DNA of 32,483 bases from positions 1-32,483 of the forward strand of contig DBWY01000011.1 in NCBI GenBank assembly GCA_002309195.1, in the 5' to 3' direction. Shown here piece after piece: positions 15,019 through 22,462 of this stretch. The DNA is from Treponema sp. UBA1226. Lineage in GTDB: Bacteria > Spirochaetota > Spirochaetia > Treponematales > Treponemataceae. The notes beneath the pieces were generated by a model. It did no database searches, was not told the DNA's origin, and saw only the letters and a list, made by a program, of their open reading frames with translations. The translations under genes and the position numbers were made by a program. Numbering within the stretch: position 1 is the first letter of the stretch; each line of letters starts with the position of its first letter.

Positions 15019-16395
15019 ATGGTATCTAAAAGTAAAGAATACATCACAGAAGGTCCTATCTGGAAAAGCATAATCACATTCATGCTGCCGATTATGCTCG
15101 GAATGTTTTTTCAGCAGTTGTACAACACGGTAGACGCAATTGTTGTCGGACGCTATGTTGGAAAAGAAGCACTCGCTGCAGTAGGCGGTGGAACTACATT
15201 TTTTATAAACCTACTTCTCGGTTTTTGCGGCGGACTTTCTACAGGTGCGTCAATAATCATTTCGCAGTTTTTCGGTGCAAAAAAATTTCGTGACCTTTGC
15301 TCTGCAGTTCACACTTTCTTTATCCTCTCATTTGTAATGGGAATCGTTGTAACTTTAGTCGGAATTTCTCTTTCTGAATTTGCAATGAATTTAATCAACA
15401 CACCTTCTGACATTTATCCTAACGCAGTAACTTATCTTAAAATTTATTTTCTCGGAATTACTCCGATGTTCATGTACAACACTGCAGCAGGAGTTTTACG
15501 CGCAACAGGAGATTCTAAAACTCCTTTCTATATTCTTGTAATCGGATGTTTCTTAAACATCTTCCTCGATTTTCTTTTTGTTGCAGTATTAAACTGGGGA
15601 ATAGCTGGTGTAGGCTATGCGACTCTCATTTCTATAATAACAGGCGCTGTGTTAATCATGATAAAAATGTTCACCACACCCGAAGTTTATAGAGTTGAAT
15701 TATCAGAATTAAAAGCAAATCCGTCTCTCTTAAGGAAAATGTTTAAACTTGGAGTTCCTTCTGGCTTGTATTCCATGATGTACACTATTTCTAATCTGAT
15801 AATGATGACATTCGTAAATACATTTCCGACGACAACAATCGCAGCATGGACTGCATGGGGAAAACTCGATGCACTCTTCTGGATGTCTGTTTCTTCGATG
15901 GGAATGGCGCTAAATACTTTTTCAGGTCAGAACTACGGTGCAAAAAAATATGACAGAATAAAAAAAGGTGCGCTCCAGGGTTTACTCATCATGTATTTAA
16001 TCACGATTGCTCTGATAATACTTTTCAGGACATGCGGAAGATTTATCTACGGCTGGTTTGTTCCGGATGAACCGCAGGTTATCGAGATGGGAATAAAAAT
16101 CATGCTCTTCCTTACTCCTGCATTCTTCCTTTATGTTCCGAATGAAATTTTATCCGGAATAATCGGTGGAGCCGGAAAAACTTATATTTCGATGATTGTA
16201 ACTTTCTTTGCAATCTGCGGAACAAGAATGATATGGCTTTATACAAGCTGCCGCGGAACAACTGACTTTATAAAAGTAATTCACTGTTATCCGATTTCGT
16301 GGCTTATAAGCGCGACAGTATTCTTTATCTATTATAAAAGCGAAAAGTGGATTCCAAAATCAAATCTCACCGTGGATAAGACGATAAGCGATTGA
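15019..16395 (+). CDS. MATE-family multidrug/toxin exporter
   Basis: A 458-aa inner-membrane exporter of the MATE family, which expel organic cations or drugs using sodium or proton gradients. The start at 15019 gives MVSKSKEYITEGPIWKSI, the usual short polar lead before helix 1 (IITFMLPIMLGMFFQQLYNTVDAIVVGRYVG, a classic MATE N-terminus). The open frame continues upstream to 14878 only because the inverted repeat region lacks stops; that extension is rejected. About twelve hydrophobic helices are visible, with the second half repeating the pattern (FKLGVPSGLYSMMYTISNL). The 3' end overlaps the opposing nudC gene by 36 bp. Substrate unknown. Confidence 0.92.
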   Translation: MVSKSKEYITEGPIWKSIITFMLPIMLGMFFQQLYNTVDAIVVGRYVGKEALAAVGGGTTFFINLLLGFCGGLSTGASIIISQFFGAKKFRDLCSAVHTFFILSFVMGIVVTLVGISLSEFAMNLINTPSDIYPNAVTYLKIYFLGITPMFMYNTAAGVLRATGDSKTPFYILVIGCFLNIFLDFLFVAVLNWGIAGVGYATLISIITGAVLIMIKMFTTPEVYRVELSELKANPSLLRKMFKLGVPSGLYSMMYTISNLIMMTFVNTFPTTTIAAWTAWGKLDALFWMSVSSMGMALNTFSGQNYGAKKYDRIKKGALQGLLIMYLITIALIILFRTCGRFIYGWFVPDEPQVIEMGIKIMLFLTPAFFLYVPNEILSGIIGGAGKTYISMIVTFFAICGTRMIWLYTSCRGTTDFIKVIHCYPISWLISATVFFIYYKSEKWIPKSNLTVDKTISD

Positions 16396-17103
16396 ACCAG
16401 GTTTAGGACTTGCTGGACAGTTGTCAGGATCAAACCACTGTGCATCTGCAATTTCTTCTTTCTGTAAAACTATATCACCGCTTTCATATTCTGCAGTATA
16501 TCCAAGCATAAGCTGGTCTGGGAACGGCCAGCTCTGACTTCCCTTATACTGAATATTCTTTACGTTTATTCCGACTTCTTCTTTTATCTCACGCTTTACC
16601 GCTTCTTCTGCACTCTCGCCGGCTTCGATAAATCCTGCGATACATGCATAGATGTCCTGGTTACGCTGAACATGACGCGCAAGAAGAATTTTATTGTCTT
16701 TATAAACAAGCACTATGATGCACGGAGAAATACGAGGGAAAACAGTTTTACCACACGAAGGACACGTCATTGCAGTAAGCCTGTCGTGGCTCTTGAGTTT
16801 AGTTCCGCATAAAGAACAGAAAACAGTATCCTTGTACCACGATGCAAGTGCACGGGCGCGGAACGCTATGAAATTTTCTTCTTCGCTGTGAGAAGCAAAA
16901 TAGTCCCTTAAAGTTATCGATTGATATTCGTCCGGAAGTTTATCCTTCGAAAGCAGGACAAGAACCTGCATGTCAGTTGACTTTTCTTCAAAATACCTTT
17001 CTACAGGATTCTGATTCTTAACGGCCTCAAAATCTGCCTTTGTAAGCTGCCCGTTATCACGTCGTAAAATAATTTCGCGTTCAAAAATAATAACCGGATG
17101 CAT
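16360..17103 (-). CDS. nudC: NAD(+) diphosphatase / NADH pyrophosphatase
   Basis: A 247-aa Nudix hydrolase that splits NAD(H) into NMN(H) and AMP and in some bacteria removes NAD caps from RNA. A four-Cys zinc ribbon (FCSLCGTKL ... MTCPSCGKT, about residues 95-120) precedes the Nudix box GFIEAGESAEEAVKREIKEE (residues about 157-176). The subfamily marker SQSWPFPDQLMLGY follows; canonical NudC has SQPWPFPxS, so Pro is replaced by Ser here. AGGGGGAA precedes the ATG. The end of the gene overlaps the convergent MATE gene by 36 bp, so the last codons are read on both strands. Confidence 0.92.
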   Translation of the reverse strand: MHPVIIFEREIILRRDNGQLTKADFEAVKNQNPVERYFEEKSTDMQVLVLLSKDKLPDEYQSITLRDYFASHSEEENFIAFRARALASWYKDTVFCSLCGTKLKSHDRLTAMTCPSCGKTVFPRISPCIIVLVYKDNKILLARHVQRNQDIYACIAGFIEAGESAEEAVKREIKEEVGINVKNIQYKGSQSWPFPDQLMLGYTAEYESGDIVLQKEEIADAQWFDPDNCPASPKPGSIAYRLIHGEI

Positions 17104-17167
17104 TTTATTCCCCCTGAACAGTTATATTATAGTTCAAGCTGAATAAAAAATAAAGCAAACCATTTTG

Positions 17168-17196
17168 TTGAAATATCTTGATTCTTACTATAGAAT
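17168..17196 (+). promoter_or_regulatory. Promoter of the aminotransferase-like/MCP unit, near-leaderless
   Basis: TTGAAA (17168-17173), 17 bp, TAGAAT (17191-17196); +1 is predicted at 17203, two bases before the ATG at 17205. This is the best-matching promoter of the leaderless group. Confidence 0.7.
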
Positions 17197-17204
17197 AGTA
17201 GGAT

Positions 17205-18002
17205 ATGATAAAGGAAGAGTATTATTCAGAAATTACGGCACGATTTGGTGAAGTTAAGCGTGCACGCGGAACTTTTTTATACACCGAAAAAGGCACAAGG
17301 CTTACCGACATGTACCTCGAAAACGGCAGGGCTATTTTAGGATGGGGTAACGGCAACGGAACTACAGGAACCGGCGCATTCTTAAAGATAAAAAATATCA
17401 TTAACCGCGGCCTGACAGGTTCTTTTGAAACAGATTTTGCAAAACAGCTTGATAAGGCAGTTTCTGACCTCCTTCGTGCTGAATGCAGAGCCCTCGTTTA
17501 TTTTGATACTGACAAAGCAGAAAAAGCAGCGCTTTCTTTTTCGAAGCGCCTTGTAAAATATGTTCCATGGGTTGGACTTGTTGCAGGAGATAATATCGTT
17601 CATGATTTTGAATGTGTTCTCATTACGCCGCCTCTTCCATGGACAGACAACCTTTATGTTCTTGCAGTACGCAATGACATTACTTCGCTCTTTTATCCTG
17701 AACGCGTTTCTGGAGCAATTCTCGGTGGGCTTTCACGCTCAATCTATGATCTGATTGCAGAACTCCCTTGCAGAGAAGAAAAAGACTGGTTTATTTTTGA
17801 CACCTATTTAAAAGATTATTTTGCAAGAAGAGGGCCTTATCTTTTCCCAACAATGAGCGAAAAAAATTATGATGATTTTGTAAGACATTGTCTTGAATGT
17901 AATCTTGCAATAAGCCCGGATTATAAAATCCCTTCAATCGTTCCATATGGAGCAGACAAGGGAGTTTTTACACTCTTAAAAAATAATCCGTGGAAGGCAT
18001 GA
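17205..18002 (+). CDS. Degenerate class III aminotransferase-like protein
   Basis: A 265-aa soluble protein. Residues 12-75 resemble the start of class III PLP enzymes such as glutamate-1-semialdehyde aminotransferase: ARGTFLYTEKGTRLTDMYLE, then GRAILGWGNGN and NRGLTGSFETDFAKQL. The middle is much shortened: where such enzymes have the SGTEA loop there is YFDTDKAEKAAL, and no segment looks like the catalytic lysine region. The C-terminus (ISPDYKIPSIVPYGADKGVF) again recalls the family's small domain. It is about 60% of normal length with no frameshift, so it looks like a stable, probably non-catalytic derivative rather than a fresh pseudogene. Four bases separate it from a small membrane protein, then a chemoreceptor follows; a sensory or scaffold role is inferred from this. 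Confidence 0.6.
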   Translation: MIKEEYYSEITARFGEVKRARGTFLYTEKGTRLTDMYLENGRAILGWGNGNGTTGTGAFLKIKNIINRGLTGSFETDFAKQLDKAVSDLLRAECRALVYFDTDKAEKAALSFSKRLVKYVPWVGLVAGDNIVHDFECVLITPPLPWTDNLYVLAVRNDITSLFYPERVSGAILGGLSRSIYDLIAELPCREEKDWFIFDTYLKDYFARRGPYLFPTMSEKNYDDFVRHCLECNLAISPDYKIPSIVPYGADKGVFTLLKNNPWKA

Positions 18003-18006
18003 TTTT

Positions 18007-18297
18007 ATGCAGAGTCAAATTTTAATCTGGTGCATCAAACTTGTTCTCGGCGGCATCGCAGCTTTTCTTGCAATCATGGTCTGGTCAAAAAGCCGCAGTG
18101 CATGCTGGGTATTTTTAGTTACAGGAATTTTAATTTCTTATGCCGGAATAATCTATGACATGATGATTAATCTCGGAATCCTTAATGCAGGAAATTTTCT
18201 TGTATACGGAATTCCGTTTTTAACTCTTGTCTTTACGGTTATCCCATATTTACTGATAATTATATCATTAATTTTAATCATAAAGGATTTGTCATAA
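18007..18297 (+). CDS. Small three-helix membrane protein
   Basis: A 96-aa hydrophobic protein with three predicted membrane helices (about residues 5-25, 30-52 and 63-92), separated by a short basic turn (WSKSRSACW) and an Asn/Gly stretch. I do not recognise a family. The end of the preceding gene (GGAAGG) serves as ribosome site, the gap is 4 bp, and the gap to the chemoreceptor gene is 3 bp, so all three are surely one transcript. It may partner with the receptor's six-helix membrane domain. Confidence 0.75.
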   Translation: MQSQILIWCIKLVLGGIAAFLAIMVWSKSRSACWVFLVTGILISYAGIIYDMMINLGILNAGNFLVYGIPFLTLVFTVIPYLLIIISLILIIKDLS

Positions 18298-18300
18298 CTT

Positions 18301-20214
18301 ATGGAAAACAAAAAAATGAAACTTGGTCTCAAAAGATTTTTCTTTACTTTCATTCTGTGTACATTCGGTGGAACATTTACTTTAAGATGGCTTGCACTGG
18401 ATTTCCTTTACAGAACGATGGACACTTTCGTTTCCGGAATTTCTGCAACGATTATTTCTTCACTTGCTCTTTCTGTTGTATGTTCCGGAGTAATTTATTT
18501 CTGGCTTCATAAAATCGAAAAGATTGGTGATAAAGTTCAGCAAACGGGTCACGTAGAAGAAAAAGACAAGAAGTTTGTTCTTTCATGTTACAAAAGCGTA
18601 AAGACAATCATTATTCTTGCAAACCTTGGTGGTTTCTTTGTTGGACAGCTTGTGTGCATGGTGCTCGACTTTAAAGCCGGTGTTCTTCCATATGAATTTT
18701 CAAGAGCATTCATTATTATGGTCCAGGCTTCACTTGTAGGTATCATCGCAGGCGAATACGAAACTTACCATCTTGATAATGGTCTTGGTCCTTACAGAAA
18801 TCTTTTACAGCTTCGTTCTATAAATGACATTCCCGGAAAACCACATTCAATTTCAAGCCGTATTTTAATTGCAAGCGTTTCTACATTACTCTTTATGTGG
18901 GTTTGCGCATTCTCATGCGGTTATGCAATCATTCATGGAGACAATCTTTCTGGAGATTTGATGCATCAGTACCTTACATACGGTCTTCGCTGTCTTTTAA
19001 TTGTCGGTCTTGAATGTATCGGCGTAATGCTTATCATCTTACGCGAAATGAAGCAACGTCTTTCTACAACTGCAAAAGTTGTTACGAACCTTGCAGAAAC
19101 AGGTGACGTTTCTGCACGAATTAATATTTCAATGCAGGACGACATCGCAGTCGTAATAAGCAGCTTAAATTTTTTCTTTGATAAACTCGAAGGAATTCTC
19201 ATAAATCTTTCTACAGACAGCTCTGCAGTTTCTGATACTGCCATGATTCTCGAAGAATCTGCACAGAAATCTGTCGAAGCACTCCACATTGTAAAACAGG
19301 CGGTAAGATTTATTGACAATCAGGATAAATCAAACAACGAGGCAATCAGAAAGGCATACGAAGACATTCAGGGTGTTAAAGATAACGCTGCAACAGTAGA
19401 AGCTCAGATTCACCAGCAGTCTGTTGCAATGCAGGCAACTTCTGCAGCCGTTAACCAGATGAATGCAAGCATCGAGAACGTTGCAGAAATCTCACGCACT
19501 GCAGACCAGATTGCAGAAAAATTAAAGGCAACAAGTTCAGAAGGAACACTTTCCATTAAGACAGCAGTTGAAGCAATTGAACAGATTCAATCTGCATCAC
19601 TTCAGATTCAGGATATCATCAAAATGATTCAGAAAATTGCAAGTCAGACAAACCTTCTTTCTATGAACGCATCAATCGAAGCCGCACATGCAGGTTCGTT
19701 CGGCGCAGGTTTTGCTGTCGTTGCAGACGAAGTAAGAAACCTTGCAAACACTTCTGCAAAGAATGCAAAGACTATCAAAGACCACATGAACGACATGACA
19801 AAGAAAATTCAGAACGGTGTAATTGCAATCAAGGAAGCAGGAAATGCTTTCTCAGAAATTGATGCCGGAATCGAAGAAACTGTTTCTATCGTAACTAAAA
19901 TCCGCGAGGCTGCAGAAGAACAGAAAAGCGGCGCAGACAGTACTCTCGAAGCAACAGAAACTGTTGTTAATGCGATTACAAATATCGTTGACGTTGCTAA
20001 CCAGCAGACAGCTCACGCAGAAAATGTTTACAACGTAATGCAGAACATCGTTCATTCATCAGAAGAAATAACTCACGCACTCGAAAAAACTTCTGAGTCG
20101 GTAGAAAACGTAGGTGTAAGCCTCACTGATGTTGAAGACTGTTCAAGAATCAACAAAGTTTCTGTAACAAGCATGAACGATCACATCGGATTGTTTAAGT
20201 TGAGCAGAGATTAG
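18301..20214 (+). CDS. Methyl-accepting chemotaxis protein with six-TM sensor region
   Basis: A 637-aa chemoreceptor. Unlike the common type with two helices and a periplasmic domain, the N-terminus has about six hydrophobic segments (12-33, 46-68, 101-122, 133-152, 188-210, 227-247) with only short loops, so sensing is probably within the membrane or at its inner face. A HAMP-like linker (about 248-300) leads to a long coiled coil and the MCP core (IASQTNLLSMNASIEAAHAG near 446-465, then GFAVVADEVRNLA), which binds CheA/CheW. No CheR/CheB-binding pentapeptide ends the protein (it ends FKLSRD). Third gene of the unit with the aminotransferase-like and small membrane proteins. The ligand is unknown. 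Confidence 0.92.
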   Translation: MENKKMKLGLKRFFFTFILCTFGGTFTLRWLALDFLYRTMDTFVSGISATIISSLALSVVCSGVIYFWLHKIEKIGDKVQQTGHVEEKDKKFVLSCYKSVKTIIILANLGGFFVGQLVCMVLDFKAGVLPYEFSRAFIIMVQASLVGIIAGEYETYHLDNGLGPYRNLLQLRSINDIPGKPHSISSRILIASVSTLLFMWVCAFSCGYAIIHGDNLSGDLMHQYLTYGLRCLLIVGLECIGVMLIILREMKQRLSTTAKVVTNLAETGDVSARINISMQDDIAVVISSLNFFFDKLEGILINLSTDSSAVSDTAMILEESAQKSVEALHIVKQAVRFIDNQDKSNNEAIRKAYEDIQGVKDNAATVEAQIHQQSVAMQATSAAVNQMNASIENVAEISRTADQIAEKLKATSSEGTLSIKTAVEAIEQIQSASLQIQDIIKMIQKIASQTNLLSMNASIEAAHAGSFGAGFAVVADEVRNLANTSAKNAKTIKDHMNDMTKKIQNGVIAIKEAGNAFSEIDAGIEETVSIVTKIREAAEEQKSGADSTLEATETVVNAITNIVDVANQQTAHAENVYNVMQNIVHSSEEITHALEKTSESVENVGVSLTDVEDCSRINKVSVTSMNDHIGLFKLSRD

Positions 20215-20241
20215 TTTTTATACTGAATAAAACAAACGCCC

Positions 20242-20274
20242 TTCAACAGATTGTGCAAAAAGCGCACTGTTGAA
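20242..20274. other. Hairpin after the MCP gene
   Basis: TTCAACAG (20242-20249) pairs perfectly with CTGTTGAA (20267-20274), with a further TGTGC/GCGCA stem inside. As are found downstream rather than Ts, so it is not a standard terminator. Its right arm contains the -35 box of the tRNA-Arg promoter. It might act as a Rho-assisted 3' end of the MCP message. Confidence 0.5.
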
Positions 20275-20298
20275 AAAAACACTCTTTTCGGGTAGTAT
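20270..20298 (+). promoter_or_regulatory. Promoter of the tRNA-Arg unit
   Basis: TTGAAA (20270-20275) and TAGTAT (20293-20298) spaced 17 bp; +1 near 20305, about 84 bases before the mature tRNA. Confidence 0.65.
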
Positions 20299-20304
20299 TC
20301 ATGA

Positions 20305-20388
20305 AGTGTATGAGAGAATCGCGCAGCGACTCTCGAAACAACTCGAAACATGCCTTACGGGCTGTCAAGAGAAGATACGAGTTGTACT
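20305..20388 (+). ncRNA. Structured 5' leader ahead of tRNA-Arg
   Basis: The predicted 84-nt leader folds well: GAGAG (20312-20316) with CTCTC (20330-20334) around TCGC-gca-GCGA, and a closing pair ACAACTCG (20338-20345) with CGAGTTGT (20378-20385) that ends just before the tRNA. CTCGAAACA occurs twice in a row (20332-20340 and 20342-20350). It could be only a tRNA precursor leader, or a small RNA released by tRNA processing. Confidence 0.4.
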
Positions 20389-20462
20389 GGTCCTTTAGCT
20401 CACCTGGATAGAGCGGCCGCCTCCTAAGCGGCAGGTAGTGCGTTCGAATCGCATAAGGGCCG
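20389..20462 (+). tRNA. tRNA-Arg (CCT)
   Basis: Acceptor GGTCCTT pairs with AAGGGCC (one G-U). The anticodon stem GCCGC/GCGGC encloses CTCCTAA, anticodon CCT, reading AGG. The T-arm loop is TTCGAAT, and the discriminator is G. CCA is not encoded. A terminator begins 7 bases later. Confidence 0.95.
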
Positions 20463-20468
20463 TAACAA

Positions 20469-20511
20469 AACCGGGAATTTTGAAGTTCGCTTCATATATC
20501 CCGGTTTTTTT
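20469..20511. terminator. Terminator of tRNA-Arg, usable in both directions
   Basis: AACCGGGA (20469-20476) pairs with TCCCGGTT (20499-20506), followed by Ts. The loop holds a second stem TGAAG-TTCG-CTTCA with a stable UUCG tetraloop. On the minus strand TTTTG follows, so it can also end the HAD operon, whose stop codon TAA (20512-20510) lies in the T-run. Confidence 0.9.
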
Positions 20512-21151
20512 ATATCAGATCTGGCAGTTCATATACATCTTCGACACCGCTAACGAGAACTGCGCCCATACCCATTTCGAGCGCAAGACTCAAGTCGATG
20601 TCGTAGCGGTCTCCGACGCTAAGACATTCTGTAAGTCTTGCGCCGGTCTTTTTTGCTGCAAGGTTTAAAATATCGGGATGTGGCTTTGATTTTTTACATG
20701 TATCAAGCCCTATGATATCCGGAATAAGTTTTTCAATTCCGATTGCCACGAGGGTTTTAAAAGCTGGAAGAACAGGATTGTTGGTTACCGCAATCATTTT
20801 GTATTTTTTTCCAAGCTGTTCGAGTGTCTTAATAAGACGCTCATCACGGCTTAAAAATTCTTTTGGCTCTAAAAGTGTTTCACGCATTTTAATGCTGTCA
20901 TCAATCGTCACGCCAAAATGTGTAAGTGTGTTTCCAAGACTTATTTTTGCACCGTTATTTTTTTTACTGTAGTCTGAACGAAAATCTGCAATCATCTTTC
21001 TTATTTCGTCAGGCGTTACACCGCGAAGCTCTGCAAGATGCCTTAACTGAACGTCAACCTGTTCAAACGCATATTTAGAATTTGTATACAATGTCGAGTC
21101 AATGTCAAAAATTATCGTCTTAAGGTGTTCAGGGATTTTATAAACTTTCAT
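20510..21151 (-). CDS. HAD-superfamily hydrolase
   Basis: A 213-aa phosphatase-like protein. HAD motif I is IIFDIDSTLY (nucleophile and acid/base Asp), motif II is AVTNNP, motif III Lys lies in CKKSKPHP, and motif IV is VGDRYDID. A helical cap lies between motifs I and II. This is the arrangement of small-metabolite phosphatases such as pyrimidine 5'-nucleotidases or phosphoglycolate phosphatase; the substrate cannot be set. Its ATG follows the FGGY kinase stop with no gap, so it is the last gene of a PRPP synthetase-kinase-phosphatase operon. Confidence 0.9.
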   Translation of the reverse strand: MKVYKIPEHLKTIIFDIDSTLYTNSKYAFEQVDVQLRHLAELRGVTPDEIRKMIADFRSDYSKKNNGAKISLGNTLTHFGVTIDDSIKMRETLLEPKEFLSRDERLIKTLEQLGKKYKMIAVTNNPVLPAFKTLVAIGIEKLIPDIIGLDTCKKSKPHPDILNLAAKKTGARLTECLSVGDRYDIDLSLALEMGMGAVLVSGVEDVYELPDLI

Positions 21152-22462
21152 TTATAGTCTCCCTGTACTTCGCGGAGCATAAACGCGGCCTTTTCTTACC
21201 ATTTCGTCTGCCGCATCAGTAATCGATTTATGAAGAGCGAGCGCAACAGATGCAAGAACTGCATCCCCGATAAGCTCGCTGTCTGCAACTTCTGTCGTAC
21301 ATATTTTATAATTTATTATATCTGCTTTATGCTGAATCCACTCAGAGCTCTTTGATTGTCCTCCGGTTATCATCATCACATCGTCAATTTTTAGATTATT
21401 TTTTTTCGCACAGTCTGTAATTTTTTCAAGTCCGTCTTTAACGCTGTGCGCAAGACTTGTCATTGTAACAAAGCCTGTCGATTTCTGATTTTTAAAACAG
21501 GTATTGATGTATTCAGCGTAAGAAATTTTCTGATTTGTTTCGTACTCATAGTTTTCCTTGCACTCAACAAACTGCCTGCCACTTGACTGCATCAAAACTG
21601 CAACATTCCATAAACCGCTCATTACACTTGGAAGCGTACGGATCCCTTCTGCAAAAACCTGTTTGTCAGTACAGAGATTTATTCCTTCGCTCGAGCCTGC
21701 ACAGTCACAGAGACGGCCGGGTTTTAAAGTATTTGTTCCAATCATTGCAACGATAAAATCAGGGCCACCTGCAATAACCGGAATGTTTTTATCAAGTCCA
21801 AAAAGAGACGATGCTTCTTCTGTAAGCTTTCCGCAGTTAAAACCCGGGCTTACAAAACGCCCGAACTGCTCAGGTTTTGCACCAAGATGTTTTATCGCAT
21901 CGTCATTCCAATAAGCGGCTTCATATCGCTCTTCTGGTAAAATTGTTATATGAGTTCCGGTTAAATACCAGATTAAATATTCAGGGCCGGAAAAAATTTT
22001 CTTATCGTCAAAGCTTTCCGGATGCTTTTGTTTTAAATATTTTATCCGCGGAATAAAAAGCGAATGTGAAAATTTTTCATCGATATCCGCACTGGTTGTA
22101 GTACCGGCATTTGTCATGCCGCTGGTTGTGCCCGCCGAGTCCCCGGCTTTAACAACATTCTTCATGCCATCAATTTTTTCGTTCCACAAAAGTGTGGTTC
22201 CATCTTCGCAGACTAAAGTCGGACCGTTTCCAGAAATGCAGACTGCGTCGCACGAGAAATCTTCTTTACCGATTTTAAAATCCCGTTTTATTTTGTAAAT
22301 CGAGTTCTGCAATCCTGCAACCCAGTCTGAACTTATTTTTGATTTATTAAGAGCAGAAAAAGTCTCGCGATAAAAGGACAGCACTTGTCCTTTGTCAGAA
22401 ACAAGTGCTGCTTTAAGAGAAGATGTTCCGATATCGATGCAAAGAAAATTATACTTCGTCAT
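21152..22462 (-). CDS. Divergent FGGY-family carbohydrate kinase
   Basis: A 436-aa sugar kinase of the FGGY family, shorter than typical members (about 490-500). Conserved: phosphate loop CIDIGTSSLK (8-17), ISGNGPT (76-82), catalytic Asp in AGGPDF (D235), SSEG, and GGQSKSSEWIQ near the C-terminus. Unusual: the sugar-contact W-x-D-x-R is W93-N-E-K-I, and it is followed by a Gly/Thr/Ser/Ala-rich low-complexity stretch (104-128) encoded by imperfect repeats. Substrate therefore cannot be guessed and may be atypical. The start overlaps the PRPP synthetase gene by 14 bp, and the stop abuts the HAD gene. This implies coupling between a phosphorylated sugar and PRPP supply, by inference. Confidence 0.82.
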   Translation of the reverse strand: MTKYNFLCIDIGTSSLKAALVSDKGQVLSFYRETFSALNKSKISSDWVAGLQNSIYKIKRDFKIGKEDFSCDAVCISGNGPTLVCEDGTTLLWNEKIDGMKNVVKAGDSAGTTSGMTNAGTTTSADIDEKFSHSLFIPRIKYLKQKHPESFDDKKIFSGPEYLIWYLTGTHITILPEERYEAAYWNDDAIKHLGAKPEQFGRFVSPGFNCGKLTEEASSLFGLDKNIPVIAGGPDFIVAMIGTNTLKPGRLCDCAGSSEGINLCTDKQVFAEGIRTLPSVMSGLWNVAVLMQSSGRQFVECKENYEYETNQKISYAEYINTCFKNQKSTGFVTMTSLAHSVKDGLEKITDCAKKNNLKIDDVMMITGGQSKSSEWIQHKADIINYKICTTEVADSELIGDAVLASVALALHKSITDAADEMVRKGRVYAPRSTGRL

